Under the pieces are notes generated by a model. It was given only the letters and a program-made list of their open reading frames with translations, searched no databases and was not told where the DNA came from. From Carya illinoinensis (Eukaryota > Streptophyta > Magnoliopsida > Fagales > Juglandaceae), in assembly GCF_018687715.1 (NCBI RefSeq), contig NC_056756.1, forward strand, positions 620,001 through 684,000: a stretch of DNA of 64,000 nt. The letters run 5' to 3'. Below are positions 9,428 to 31,821 of the stretch, piece by piece; position 1 is the stretch's first letter, and every line of letters starts with the position of its first letter. Position numbers and translations under genes: made by a program.

Positions 9428-11305
9428 TTACCAAAAATCATGGCAAGAACATTTTCCCTCTTTAAAATGATGAAATCTGCTCCCATCTCTCACAACAATC
9501 TCTCTCTCAAACACCTGGGAGATCATCTTGCTCACCTCATGACAATCCTCACAAACCCTCAAATTCTTCACTATTCGTATGCAATCCCCAACCCCTGTCA
9601 CTAACATACCATAAGCAATTGCCAGCCTCTCGCTATGCTCTTTAATTACGTTCTCTTTTTCTTCTTCTCCTATGTCATGCAATACGGATGAAATGTTTGG
9701 TGTGTAACCAGCTTCTGATATTCGTCTCCCAATCGTTTCAAGCATTTTGTAAATCTCTGAAGAACGCTCGTGCTTTCTATCCCCTGCAACAAATTGATGA
9801 ACTCTCCCCTCTGCTTCTATCAAGCTCCAACCTGCAATTTTATTAGTGTTTTGCTTAAACATCAGTCTCCGAACTCGAACCACGTCTTCCCATTTCCTTG
9901 ATTTGGCATATATGCTGGCTAATTGTACATAATGCCCATCATGGTTTGGGTCCAAGTGTATCAACTTGTTTCCAATCATTTCACCCAGTTCCACTAATCC
10001 ATGAATCTTACAAGCACCAAGCAATGTTGCCCACAATACTGGATCTGGTGGAGCTGGCATCTTTTCAATCAGGTCAACAGCTTCATTGATAAATCCAGCA
10101 CGGCCCAAAAGATCAACCATGCACCCATAGTGCTCCATCTCCGGCTCAATGTCATAATTTTCTGTCATTAACTTAAAATAATGTCTGCCCTCTCTGACCA
10201 AACCTGCTCTACTACAGGCATTCAAGACCCCAATGAAAGTCACATTCACAGGACGGAAGCCCTCCTTCACGAACGTTTCAAAATGTGCAAGAGCTTCCTT
10301 TCCAAGTCCATGTGAGGCCAGCCCACAAATCATGACATTCCATGACGAAATATCTCGCTGGTGCATACTGTTGAACAAGAGTTTAGACTGTTCAATGCAT
10401 CCGCATTTTGCATACATGTCAACTAGCGCTGTACCAAGCGAAGTTGTCATCCGGAAATTCAACGAATTTATGATGGAATGAACTAATCTACCATGTTCTA
10501 GCAGACCCATCTGGGCTGATGCCGAAAGCACCGTGACCAATATGGCCTCATTCGGCTTCAACCCCCTCTCTCTCATCTCTTTAAAGCACTCCAACCCTTC
10601 TTCCAACTGTCCGTTCTGCACATAACCCATAATCATCGTACTCCAAGAGATAGCATCTCTCTCCGGCATTTTGCCAAACATTGTCTCTGCAACACCAATC
10701 TGCCCATCTCTTACCAACCCGGCCAGTATTGAATTCCAAGAGACTACATCTCGATGATGGATATTCTCCTGGAATACCCGTTTCGAACATTCCATTCGAC
10801 AGCAAGCAGAATACAAGTGAATCAACGCATTCGAAATAAAAACATCCACACCAAAACCCAATTTCACCACATGGCTGTGAACTTGAGTCCCTTCATGTAT
10901 AGCCAAAGCCTTGCTACAAGCTTGCAGAACAAACGTAAAAGTATGGGAATTGGGTAGTGCCACATTTCCTTGCCGCATAGACGAGTATAGCACAACTGAT
11001 CCACGAGGCGAGTCGCTCTTGGCGAAGCACCGGATCATGTTGTTAGAGGCGAAAACGCTTGGGTAACTGAGTGTCCGATAAACGGAGAGGGAATACTCCA
11101 ATGAGGACGATGGGGCAAGAGCAAGAAAGGAGAGAAGGTGACCAAGGAGGACGACATCGGAGGCAAGGCCGTGGACGATGATGCGAGCGTGGGCTTGCTT
11201 GGTTTGCAAGAGGGAAGGGCGGGGTGGGAGAGAGGAGAGAGGTGAGTGAGAGTATGAAAGTGATTTGGGGAGAAAAAGGAGGGAGCTGAGTTTATTTGGG
11301 AACAT
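9428..11305 (-). CDS. Pentatricopeptide repeat protein, PLS class with E and DYW domains
   Basis: This is a single exon of 625 residues. The frame is open further upstream, but the first ATG is at 11305 and gives a hydrophobic, Ser-rich N-terminus suitable for organelle import. PPR units run from about residue 60 to 470, with typical phrases such as DVVSWNSILAGL, ALVDMYAKCG and GCMVDLLGRAG. An E-type region follows, then the DYW cytidine deaminase domain with the HSE zinc/catalytic motif (about 557-559), CEDC (about 585-588) and the terminal HDFW in place of DYW. Family knowledge says DYW-PPR proteins bind organellar RNA in a sequence-specific way and deaminate C to U. The catalytic motifs are intact, so it is probably an active editing factor of chloroplast or mitochondrion. 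The RNA target and the Arabidopsis orthologue cannot be named from this reading. Confidence 0.95.
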   Translation of the reverse strand: MFPNKLSSLLFLPKSLSYSHSPLSSLPPRPSLLQTKQAHARIIVHGLASDVVLLGHLLSFLALAPSSSLEYSLSVYRTLSYPSVFASNNMIRCFAKSDSPRGSVVLYSSMRQGNVALPNSHTFTFVLQACSKALAIHEGTQVHSHVVKLGFGVDVFISNALIHLYSACCRMECSKRVFQENIHHRDVVSWNSILAGLVRDGQIGVAETMFGKMPERDAISWSTMIMGYVQNGQLEEGLECFKEMRERGLKPNEAILVTVLSASAQMGLLEHGRLVHSIINSLNFRMTTSLGTALVDMYAKCGCIEQSKLLFNSMHQRDISSWNVMICGLASHGLGKEALAHFETFVKEGFRPVNVTFIGVLNACSRAGLVREGRHYFKLMTENYDIEPEMEHYGCMVDLLGRAGFINEAVDLIEKMPAPPDPVLWATLLGACKIHGLVELGEMIGNKLIHLDPNHDGHYVQLASIYAKSRKWEDVVRVRRLMFKQNTNKIAGWSLIEAEGRVHQFVAGDRKHERSSEIYKMLETIGRRISEAGYTPNISSVLHDIGEEEKENVIKEHSERLAIAYGMLVTGVGDCIRIVKNLRVCEDCHEVSKMISQVFEREIVVRDGSRFHHFKEGKCSCHDFW

Positions 11306-11673
11306 AAATAATAAAGAAAAGGTTGGTCGGTAATGGCGATCTCTCGTATTAGAGATTTTGAACGTGGGTACCAAATGGCGGTGACGATTGATTCACCAGT
11401 CAAGACCAGACAAGCACTTGTTTTTGTCCCTCGTGAAGATATGTTTGAGGACACTACATTATTCTGTTGTTTATTCACAAATGTTTGTCTTTTCTATTTG
11501 TTTGGGATACACAAATTAGGAAAAATAAAAAATAAAAATACAACAATAGAACCCTCTACTGTTGTTTGAATGAGAAGGGTGCTTCACTGCTTCTCAATTT
11601 TTTTTTTTAATCTTTAAAAATAAAAATAAAAATAAAATTAAAGACTTGGAGCCAGCGGCAGAAGCTGTACCAG
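11306..11673. other. Short intergenic spacer between the glucosylceramidase 3' end and the PPR start
   Basis: Both flanking genes are on the minus strand, so this 368-bp stretch must hold the PPR promoter and leader plus the 3' UTR of the upstream gene. An A/T-rich tract lies at about 11515-11640. No further gene is seen. Confidence 0.6.
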
Positions 11674-22231
<10,558 letters not shown>

Positions 22232-23327
22232 CTTTCCTGTGTATTTAAAAAGAAAAACCGAATAAAGCAAATTGCACTTCATGCATTTCATACAAAGACA
22301 ATTTTGAAGTGAAGAATACAAGACTGAGCATAGAAATGTCATAAGCATTCTAACCCTATGCGTGCACGATTTGAAATCTGTTTTCCTTTTCTCCTCTTCA
22401 TATGAGCCACATATTTACACAAGCGCAAGTTACCAATTCAAATTTCACCATTTGAAAATCAATACGAGCAGTCTTAAAAATGAGTTTATGATTCATAGGC
22501 CCAATGTCCATTGCAAAAATATCTCAACTAAATCAAAATCCCTTCCCAAAAAAAAGAATGAGTAATTCCTTAAAAATCATATTTCCTAACTGAGTCCAGA
22601 TCTGCACAACCAAACGCAGACCTCATTTAATCCAAATTCAAACACACACGACTTCATATTTCACCCCCAACCCATCGCACAGGAAATTCGTCATATTATT
22701 TTGCATCGTAGAAGCTTCATGATACCTTTAAATATACATAGAAACACACAAATATAAACATAGCCGGATAAAAATACACAGATAACTGTATGAATACGAG
22801 TTTTCCACGTAAATCCCCGATTAGATGGTGAGAAAAATGTAGTAGATGAAACTAAACGATCAACCGTCCAAATGAAACGTGCATGAGTTACAAAGTAGAA
22901 AGAAAACTGCGTCAAGAACCGCATAAAAAGTAAAGATTGCTAACCTGGAAAATGAGAACTGGAAGTGGAACTGATTGGACAGAGAATGAAAGACGGGGGA
23001 CGAATAATGAGGGAGATAAGAGTTGAATTTAAAACCGTTCGGACAGGCCAAACAATAAAAAAAATTTAAAAAAAAAAAAAGTCAAAAATTGGACCGGTGG
23101 GTAGTGGAAACGGCCCCACATAATAATATTAAATATTCGAATAAGAACCAATACGAAGAAAAGTGAAGTGCTCATATCATATGGAATCTCATTTTGCTAA
23201 TGTGGCAAAAACAAGTCTCTCTACAAATCGTAATTATTTTATTTTTATTTTTCAAAGTCTTAATTTTATTAATTTTACCGGTGTGATAAAGGAACTTTTT
23301 TAAACCTTAATCAAGTTATTTTTACAA
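22232..23327 (-). promoter_or_regulatory. 5' leader, leader intron and promoter region of the glucosylceramidase gene
   Basis: An acceptor (aaatacacag, minus strand) lies just before the ATG at 22231. A donor (cag|gttagc) at 22945/22944 suggests one 5' UTR exon of about 23050-22945. The rest is A/T-rich. No TATA box was assigned with confidence. Confidence 0.45.
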
Positions 23328-23498
23328 CCCTAAGGGATAGCTCAATTGGTTAGACCTTGAGTTTACTTATTAATCGTCACTAGTTCGAGTCCCCTCAGGG
23401 CTATTGGAGATTTACCTGACCGTTAATTTCAAGATCCCATGAAATTAATCGAGGTACGCGTAAGCTGACCCGGACACCCAAAGATATAAAAAATAAAA
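23328..23498 (+). mobile_element. tRNA-derived SINE with 15-bp TSD
   Basis: A pol III A box (tagctcaattgg, 23338-23349) and B box (gttcgagtccc, 23383-23393) are spaced as in a tRNA gene. The body ends in an A-rich tail (aaaaaataaaaaa). aagttatttttacaa at 23313-23327 and aagttatttttgcaa at 23499-23513 flank it as a 14/15 target duplication. It lies between the glucosylceramidase and cytochrome c genes. Confidence 0.8.
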
Positions 23499-23918
23499 AA
23501 GTTATTTTTGCAATAAAAGAATTGAAGGACATGGAATATTTAATTTTAAGTAACATCCTCTTCTTTCTCTACTTTCTTCACTTTGTGCTAAAGTTGGTGT
23601 TCTCGTTTCATAACTGCTGCAACTTCTACGTTTCCTGACAATATTTTTTGTCGGCTTTCATTTCCAAGTATTTGAGTTTTAAACATTTTCTTGTACGCAT
23701 TTTTATCATTTCGAAGATCCCACGCATTTCTCCCACCCAACCAAACACTCAAGTTGAGTGACTCAACTGCCACATGTTGGATCTTAATTATATTTATAAA
23801 AAAAAAAAACATATATAGCTCCTGAAATGCCACATCAGATAAATTTACCCTGCACAAAATTTCTTCCTCAAATATTAATACATTAGAATATACATGGTAA
23901 CCTAGGGCAAAAAGAACA

Positions 23919-26637
23919 TCAGGAAGTTGCTTCCTTCAGATAAGTAATGAGGTCTACACGCTCCTGTGGCTTCTTTAATCCAGGAAATACCATCTTTGTT
24001 CCGGGAATGTACTGCACAAATCAGATTTTTTAAGCATTTCAAGAAAGAGCTACTCATTTTTCATATATCAAGTAATAAAACTACAGAGGACGAAATAGAG
24101 GTACATTAGAAGGTGTTTATTTTTTATTAGTAGTAGTAGTAATAATAATACAAAGATCTAAAACTAGGGGGAGGATGAAGAGAAGAAACCCCACAATGAA
24201 CCAATCAGAAAGAAATCATGAATATTTATTTGATTGAACGGTAAAAAGAGATCACAAATATAGACTTCATAATTCAATCCTTTCTTTTTATAGGTAATAA
24301 AGACTTCAAAATTCAATCTCAACACCCCTGACTCAATTTCCCCAAAAATTTTAAGCATTCTCCTCCCTCAAAGTAACATAAGACATAATGGTGAGCTATT
24401 CCATCTTTATGCTCTTTTTTGCCATTCCAACATGACGACACAACTGACCTACACATAACCTACAAAATTTCAAACACAGACAACAAACAACTACAGCTCC
24501 CTGGCAACATCCAATTGAAGAAGATTGTTCTAATAGTTTATAGAATTTCCATTCTCAATGACTAAAAATAGCTTCTAAAAGAAACGATTTACTACGGACA
24601 CATATAACCTAACTACTTAACAAAAAACATATAGACATTCCATTACAATTTTGCAACAGTTTACCTAGACATTTTTTAAGTATACAATATATCCTACTTC
24701 AACACACAAGGTTCCAAAGTCAGAAAATGTATAAATGGATTCTTTCATTGTAATGAACTGCCAGTTGCGTGATGTTGTCAGCAACACTTTAACATACGCA
24801 GGTCCACTACAATAATGCATTACATTCTCTCTTGTTTTGTGGAAAATGTAAATAGAATAGTATTGCCAAGATAAATATCAGTTAGCACTGGCCTAAATTT
24901 CATAAGATGGAGTTCTCAAACACACAAATCGCTTCACTTTTTCAGTAATACATACCTGTCGCATCACCAGAGTATGTGATACCATTTCGAAACCCACATG
25001 AACCCTTTAGTTCGAACTTTTAATTCTCAGAAACAGAACATTGAAATACTTTTACTAAATTTTCAAACCATTAAACAGAGTGCATACATGCTATTGCCCA
25101 TATAAAAATGCCATGCCTACCATGCATTATAATTTATACATAGAACCACTTTGCTGCTTCGATCAAATGGCATGATCAAGCAAGTAATAAAATCGAAGAA
25201 AAACACAAATCATACCCACCTTTTTTGGGTTAAGCAAATATTCATACAATGTCTTCTCCTCCCAAATCACAGCCATGTTCTTGTTTGAAGTGGAATAGGA
25301 GTACCCGGGAGTTGTGCCAGACTGCCTTCCAAAAAGACCATTCAAATTGGGTCCTGCAGAAAAGAAATGCTCAAATGATTATTGAACTGAGGCGAAAAAA
25401 ACAGAGAACATTGCACAAAAAGCTATAATTTACTCTCATGTAGAAAAAGATTAAATGAGGATGGGTCCCTCAAGCATTCTTCATATGGATGGTGGCTCTA
25501 AGAAAGTTCCTCACGATGGATAATCCGAAGAAGGCGTATAATGGTGATGGATTGGTTTTGTATGTGAAATAGAAGTAGGGGAAAACATTGAGCACTTTTT
25601 GCTTCACTGTGAAGTAACTAGGGCCTTGTGGGCAACAATTTTATAACTTCCTGGGATAAAATGGGTGATATCACTACAAGTGATGGAGTTGATGGTGGTG
25701 CGATGAGGTAATCAGGTGGAAACATGGGTGTAGATATCAGGAGGACATTTGTGCTTACTGTGGAGTATTTGCAAGGAGCTCCACACCCACAAGTTTAAAG
25801 ACTGTGAGAGAACACTGCCAGAATTCAAACTTTCCATGCTGAAAGCTTCACCTTTGTATGAGTGGACCACAGTCCACAACAACTCTCACTTTGCATCTTT
25901 TGTAGATTTTACTAGTTTTTGCTACCCTTCGTTTCTTAACTAGGCGTTATCCTGTGTGCACCGCTGGTTCATTTGGGTTACCTCCCTGGAACTTTCTAGT
26001 AATAGCATAATGAAATATTAAGCTCATCATGCTATCAAATGACAAGATCTCTGCACGTGACACATGTTAAATGGCATGAAGGGAACCACTAATTAAAGAT
26101 AATGGTTAAGATCGTGAGAACTCCATTTAGAGTTACCTATAAAATCTAAAGAATCCTAACCTAATTTCTATGACTTGTATTGGACTTGCGTAAATGAATC
26201 CATAAAAACTTATGCTTTCCCTGATTATTTAGGTTATGCCTTAGTATTACTTCACCATAATATGCTGATACCATTATGTGTTCCACAGAAAAATAAGATT
26301 ATATAACCTTAGCCAACGAACCAGCGACTTAACTCTTAAAAAAAAACAAAAATTTATCTTCCTCCATCTTTTGATTATTTAGATAACATCTCCGTGTCAC
26401 TTCATTCTAGCCAAATCCCACGATGCATTCGACCAAAACCGAGATTCTAAATGATTATTAGCCATATAAAACAATTTTCTCTGCCTAGAAACGAAGTGAG
26501 CCAATAAAACTCAACATTGAGGAACAATTAAAGTTAAATGAGAATTGAAATCAAGTTCTCAAGAAACTGAAAACAGAAGAGCATACCTGCATATATACAT
26601 AGTGTGTATATATATATTATAAAAAAATATCAATATG

Positions 26638-26673
<36 letters not shown>

Positions 26674-26783
26674 TGTCTATGACCGGCGCCTTTATCGACG
26701 GTGTGGCACTGAGCGCACTTGATCTTGAAAATCTTCTCTCCGACCTTGGGATCACCAGGTGGAGCTTGATCGAAGCTTGCCAT
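23919..26783 (-). CDS. CYTC: Cytochrome c, mitochondrial intermembrane-space electron carrier
   Basis: Three exons, 26783-26672, 25353-25220 and 24011-23919, total 339 bp and give 112 residues, the normal plant length. Exon 1 contains the haem attachment motif CAQCH (residues 23-27). Exon 2 contains the conserved [20 protein letters not shown] segment. Exon 3 begins [11 protein letters not shown] with the axial methionine and ends LKEATS. Known role: carries electrons from complex III to complex IV and takes part in programmed cell death. The start ATG at 26783 gives the usual plant [11 protein letters not shown] extension. Intron 1 holds a decayed LINE, and its donor is followed at once by a (GA)n microsatellite. 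Intron 2 holds a micro-insertion. No disabling change is seen, and the introns rule out a processed pseudogene. Confidence 0.97.
24280..24300 (-). mobile_element. Micro-insertion with TATAGGTAATAA end and 18-bp near-perfect TSD
   Basis: agacttcataattcaatc (24262-24279) and agacttcaaaattcaatc (24301-24318) differ at one base and flank 21 bp, ctttctttttataggtaataa. On the minus strand this reads as a LINE-like end TTATTACCTAT plus an A-rich tail. It lies in cytochrome c intron 2. Confidence 0.6.
25470..26030 (+). mobile_element. Decayed L1-type LINE fragment (RT zinc-binding domain and C-terminal tail)
   Basis: On the plus strand the translation, with several stops and frame changes, shows the zf-RVT signature of plant L1 ORF2: a Cys-containing linker, then an [17 protein letters not shown] segment near 25590-25635. 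It is followed by the usual C-terminal phrase CLLWSICKE near 25750 and a 3' UTR-like stretch. It is embedded in cytochrome c intron 1 in the opposite orientation to the gene. It is inactive. Confidence 0.7.
26640..26670. repeat. (GA)n microsatellite at the cytochrome c intron 1 donor
   Basis: About 15 GA repeats on the plus strand (CT on the coding strand) start immediately after the GT of the intron 1 donor at 26671-26670. Length polymorphism here could therefore change splice-site context. Confidence 0.9.
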
Positions 26784-28298
26784 TTATTTGCTAATGAGGT
26801 TTTAGGGTCTGGGTGGCAAAGGTTTTGGTTAGGGTTTTCTCCAGAGCATTCAAATAGAAGAAATTGGCCGTAAAATCAGGTTTTCTTGGATTTGGTAACT
26901 TGGTTGGTCTGAAGCGGAGAAAGGGAAACAGCTTTGTCTACATTAATATTATTTCTTTAATAAGTAGTGTCTATAATATATTAATATTATTGTTATTACT
27001 GTTTTCATTTTCTCCTTATTATATTCCAGATTTGAATTTATTGTTTAAAAAAACATGAGGGAATCTTAAAAAACTTATGCTGATTATCGCTGAAATTAAA
27101 TTAGTCCTAAATAAAACTTTTTTAAAACACTCCTTTTAAATTTGTCCAGCTATAGGCATTGTTTCTATTTAGAACATAACCCACCTTTAATTCATTTAAT
27201 TAGTATAATTTTTCTAAATTTTTAAATAAAATATAATATAAAATTTAATTTTTTAAAATTTTAAAATTAAAATAATATTTTATTTAACTTTCATCTCATC
27301 TTAATTCATTATCCAAACTTTTCTTATTAAAACGCTATTACAAAGACGACCAAAAATAAGTAAGTAAACATATATAGATTGCATTGAATCTACACTTCCA
27401 ATAGCACTAACTTTACTTTATTTATAGGAAAACAAAACTGGTATTTAAAATAGTAAAAACAAGAAAAAATCAATTGTTGTTGCTTTAATTTTGAAAGATT
27501 TTTTAACAACAAAGAAATTTTACAAAAGTAAACTCATTAATTAACATGATTTGATATTGTACATTAACTTATAAAATTATTTTTATTATAAAATAGATAT
27601 ATTATATCATATAAACTCAATTTTTATACACACTTTGGTTCTATACACTTTCTGTTACTATATACAAGTAAGTTTGGTCTGCATTATCGTTTTTACTATG
27701 AATGTAAAATAAATCAAAAAATCAATTGAACTAAAATGGACCAGTTCATTGGTCTCAAATTCTAAGAGTCAAAACCAATTAAAAACATTTTCCAGGTTTT
27801 AAAATAAAATTGGACTGATATATTTATTTATTTTATATATTATAACTTTTTAAATTTGTTTGTTGTATGTATTATACATATTATAAAATTAATATTAAGT
27901 CATTAAGATGTTATTATTTATCCTTATATATAAAGTTACGTACTTACATATAATTAACAAGGCTGTAAAACTCAAGCACAAACACGATGCATTATAATTT
28001 GTTTTTTAAATTAAAAGAACCAAAAAAAAAAAAGTGTAAAATAAAACGGAAAATACCATTTGTAACAACCAAATTTCTGCCTCATGAATGGAAATAAAAA
28101 TTGGTTATAGAAAACGGTGAAAAAGAAAAGAAACACAGGTAATAAATTCCTCCCAAGCAAAGCAAAACCATCATATCTAAAATTAGAAAACAAACCAAGA
28201 ATTGAAAATCATTATTTCAGCTACACTCTTTACAATCAGTTTTTCTTTTATCACAAAATTGATGTTCACCACGTATGAGGTCTCTCGCTCGCTTGCTT
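26784..28298. other. Intergenic: cytochrome c promoter side and 3' flank of the 7TM gene
   Basis: Bases just above 26783 hold the cytochrome c leader (uncapped, no intron assigned). The rest is A/T-rich. A segment at about 27170-27310 resembles the local A/T-rich MITE family (ttaactttcatctcatcttaattc). No further gene is seen. Confidence 0.5.
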
Positions 28299-29480
28299 CT
28301 AGGGTCCAGGAACACGCATTGGCCAGCCAAGTAGCGGAGGCGACCCTGGTGGGGTTGCATCCTGACTAGGAGAAAAGAGACTCAGCTCTACAAATGCCCC
28401 TGTCGAATTCCCATCTTTTTCAAAAGTCCGGAAAGATATTGATCCACGCTTTGTTGAGGCATCAGAATTCCTGCTGGGACTGATTCCACCGCTTTCTTCA
28501 AGATGACTCTGGTTATTAGCGATAAGAGAAATGGTATCATTGTGATCATCATCAACCCTTCTCCTAGCCTCTATGTCCCGTAGATTTCCCAAGGCTAAAG
28601 AATCTGCAACTGGGAAGTACACAAGCATGCATATGCACACCCCAGCACAGCATAAAATGGCAAGAAATGCCAGCAAAACAAGAGTTTCAAACAGAAAATG
28701 CTCTGGTTCAGACAGAACAGATAAACCAAGAAAAAGAACCCTCAATGGTAGGAAGCTTGAAACAGAGAATATCAATGTGTAAACTCTCTTCTGCAAGCCC
28801 TTGTTGATGACCAATTTCAAAATCCGGCTTCCCAGCCAAAACAGGTAGGCAGTAAGGATCATTGCAAAAATCCCTAGGAATATGGTACTTAGTAAGGGAT
28901 AAGTACAGAGAGCTATATCATCAGTTTTTTCCGGACTAGAAGCAACAGCTGTACTCATAAAATAATCGGGCAGTTTTATCAGGTAACTCTTATCCTTGTT
29001 TAACTGAGGTCCAATTAAAATAACAAAGAGCTGAAGGATGAACACTGGCAGGCAGTAAAGAAGAACGCAACCTGCTGTTTTCCCATTCCATCTTCGGCTT
29101 AGGATTCCCAACTGTGTCTCTTGCAAGGGGGCGCGAAGGAGAAACACAAGTGTGAGGAACAGGCAAGGTTCTGCAAACCCCAGATTTGATACAATGTAAC
29201 CTTTGCATGCAGTTTCCTGCCATTTCAAGTTAAGTGAGCTTCTTAAAAATCTTAACCGTATCACCTCACCAAAACCCCACCAGATCACAAACAAGATGAA
29301 TGTAATCCGGATTATCCAAGGACCACTAAAATAGCTAAGTTGAATGCAACCTCGGCTGCGAATACGAGACCGGAAGTAAAATGAGTAGATGATGCATAGC
29401 AAACCGAGAGTAATCAACAGAGCAACTAGACAAATTGTCACCACACCGAATGCATCGGCAGAAGATCTCGTCAGGGGCAT
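28299..29480 (-). CDS. Plant seven-transmembrane protein, candidate-GPCR-like family, function unknown
   Basis: A single coding exon encodes 393 residues. The first in-frame ATG is at 29480; the frame is open slightly upstream but only with non-ATG codons. Hydrophobic segments are visible at about residues 13-37, 57-76, 102-122, 140-158, 205-228, 241-260 and 268-294, giving seven predicted helices. The C-terminal tail of about 100 residues is hydrophilic and Ser/Asp-rich, ending PPGSPPLLGWPMRVPGP. The pattern resembles the plant proteins listed as candidate G-protein-coupled receptors (the At1g57680 type), but this is recalled similarity and signalling activity is unproven. A 5' UTR exon probably ends at a GTAAGC donor at 31345/31344, so the leader intron may be nearly 1.8 kb. 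Confidence 0.85.
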   Translation of the reverse strand: MPLTRSSADAFGVVTICLVALLITLGLLCIIYSFYFRSRIRSRGCIQLSYFSGPWIIRITFILFVIWWGFGEVIRLRFLRSSLNLKWQETACKGYIVSNLGFAEPCLFLTLVFLLRAPLQETQLGILSRRWNGKTAGCVLLYCLPVFILQLFVILIGPQLNKDKSYLIKLPDYFMSTAVASSPEKTDDIALCTYPLLSTIFLGIFAMILTAYLFWLGSRILKLVINKGLQKRVYTLIFSVSSFLPLRVLFLGLSVLSEPEHFLFETLVLLAFLAILCCAGVCICMLVYFPVADSLALGNLRDIEARRRVDDDHNDTISLIANNQSHLEESGGISPSRNSDASTKRGSISFRTFEKDGNSTGAFVELSLFSPSQDATPPGSPPLLGWPMRVPGP

Positions 29481-31530
29481 TACCCGAAGCACAAATTCCA
29501 CGCATGCTCTCAGCCAGCATGGATACGAAACAGTTCCCTAGTAGATTATATGCTTGCTCTCCAGAATTAAGGAGAAAAATAGAAACAGCTTCCAAAGTAA
29601 AACCAGAGGATTCTCATTGGCCTCAATTTAACCATAAGCAATCAGTTATTCAGTATGATGATCCAGCAACATTGTCAACAGCCCTCAGGTGGCACCTTGC
29701 CCAAGTTAATGCATCAGAGAAGCAAAACCATCCACACAAAAAAGTCGATAGTTTTGCTGGGCTTAACAGCTGGATATCATGAAATAACTACAATATAGAA
29801 AACAGAAAACCATGAGCCAACAGAGAATATGAAAAGGGAAAAACGGAAAGTTAAATGTCTGTCAGGTTGCTGGATAGAACAGTTTTCATTTCTGCTCAAG
29901 ACAACAAAATATCAACTAACTATTGGAATTATAACATTCAGGGAACAAGACCAAAGGAATTTGATTCCACATAAAAAGAATGACAATATCTGCAACAGAA
30001 GAAAATTGACTGGAAAGAAAAAATAGATAAACGTAAATGAACATAGAAAATAACTAATCTCTTCTGCAATTGTTGATTTTATATGTTCCTGCAATTTATA
30101 GAAAATACAAGATAATGTTTCAAAGAGTATAGAGTATAAGATTCCTCCAGAAAACACATTAACCAATGTTATTTCACTAAGCAACCTACTTGATTAATGC
30201 GAAAAAACTGAATTCCAAAAATCCATTATATCAATGTACCAGTTACCCAAAAAAATATCAAGAGTGCTTCATTTCAATGCAAACTACTACCATGCATTAT
30301 AATAATCAACTAAACCCAGCAGAGTGTAAGGACCATCATGTGAAGATTGAACCTTTAACTGTTAAGCACACTCATACAAATGCATTTTTTTATCGGTAGA
30401 TTTTATAAGCGTTCTATAGACCCTGAGACTAGTCCACCATTACACAATATCAACGGGAAAAATGGCCAATGATTTCAATTACATATATCTTATGCACTCC
30501 TCCAACAAAACACTATCCTGCAAACTGTATGCCCTGACCTGTAGTTATGCTAATAATGGTTCCACAAACTTCATGGTTGGGCCGGGTACAATCCACAGAA
30601 CTGCAAACCGTTATGAATTCAACCACTAACTCCATAAAAAAAGCTAGTATAAAATATTTTCTAAAATTTAATAACACAAATCATATCATGAAAGAAGCCA
30701 ATTTCAATGTGAGAATTTCACAAATACAACTCACATGTAAATTCTATTCGCAAGCATTATTTAGATAAGATACAATTCTGATCAACTTTTTTGTTCATAG
30801 ATACAACATTCAAATTAACTTATCAAACAATTAGATGCCATTCGAATTACGCTTCAAGTAATTTGGTTACGATTATTAATCTCATTCAGACGTTTACAAA
30901 CAGAAACACAAAAATATCGTCCACCACATTACACCTTTTTTTGTTTTACATTTATCAAATACATCATTAACGAAAAATAACACTTGTTCGATACAAACCA
31001 ACAAAAATTACATTTTATCGGATTAAAAAAAATGGAATTTCTAATATAATTTCCTCCTATATTCCCTCGTTTCTGATCAACCAAACAGAACGTAACGATT
31101 TATAGCATAAAATCAAATATAAGCCTCTCAGACAAGAAGCAAAAATATATAATGAGATGTATATTAAAATTAATAACTCATACTCGTCAGCATGAAAACC
31201 ATGTAAGCTACAATATCAGCAAGATAACCATGAAAGATATGGGAAAAAAAAATTGCATCGATTACAATATAAAACCCTAATTTCAACAATTGGAAGCTGA
31301 AAATTTACCGAAATGAACAAAAACTATATCAATTGGGAGCTTACAGAGAGCTGAATCTTGATCTGTTAAACTCGAGCCGCGGAAAACCAAGGGCGTCGAA
31401 CGAGATCAGATAACCCAAATTCGCATGGAGAGAGGGAGAGGGAGACAGAGAGAGGGGGGGGGGGAGACAGAGAGAGACGGAGAGAGAGAGAGATACAGAG
31501 AGAGAGAACGTAGTTGGGGGAATAGGTGTG
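29481..31530 (-). promoter_or_regulatory. Leader intron, 5' UTR exon and promoter of the 7TM gene
   Basis: On the minus strand a leader exon (about 31500-31345) with (GA/CT)n microsatellites at 31422-31508 ends in ctctct|gtaagc. The sequence down to the ATG has no coding features and is taken as the leader intron. The acceptor was not fixed. Confidence 0.45.
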
Positions 31531-31821
31531 AGTGGGACTTTGTTGGTGACAGGCTGTCTCCAGCTGTGTATGTCCGAGCCTCTAGGTTCGGCTTTTCCTC
31601 GAGCCTACGTGGCAGTAGTCGTGGCGGCGTTTGCGGCTGTACATACTTTTTCCTTTTAAAAAAAAAAATTGTTTCTTAAACCATTTCAGAAGTGAATGGG
31701 CCTGTATGTTTGGTTGGACGGGGTTTTGTGCTCTATGGTGAGGATGGAACTGTCCTGGCCCAGTCAAGTCCATATTCATTTATGTGAAGTGCGGATGCCC
31801 CTTAGAAAATACATAAGATTT

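Noticed and set aside
11306..11374. Upstream extension of the PPR frame by 23 residues
   Set aside because: It starts at a TTG codon. The first ATG at 11305 gives a normal targeting N-terminus.
23328..23498. Functional tRNA gene
   Set aside because: Only the A and B boxes are tRNA-like. The acceptor and anticodon arms do not pair, and the body has an A-rich tail with target duplications.
23919..26783. Cytochrome c pseudogene
   Set aside because: All three exons are intact with correct splice sites, haem motif and Met ligand.
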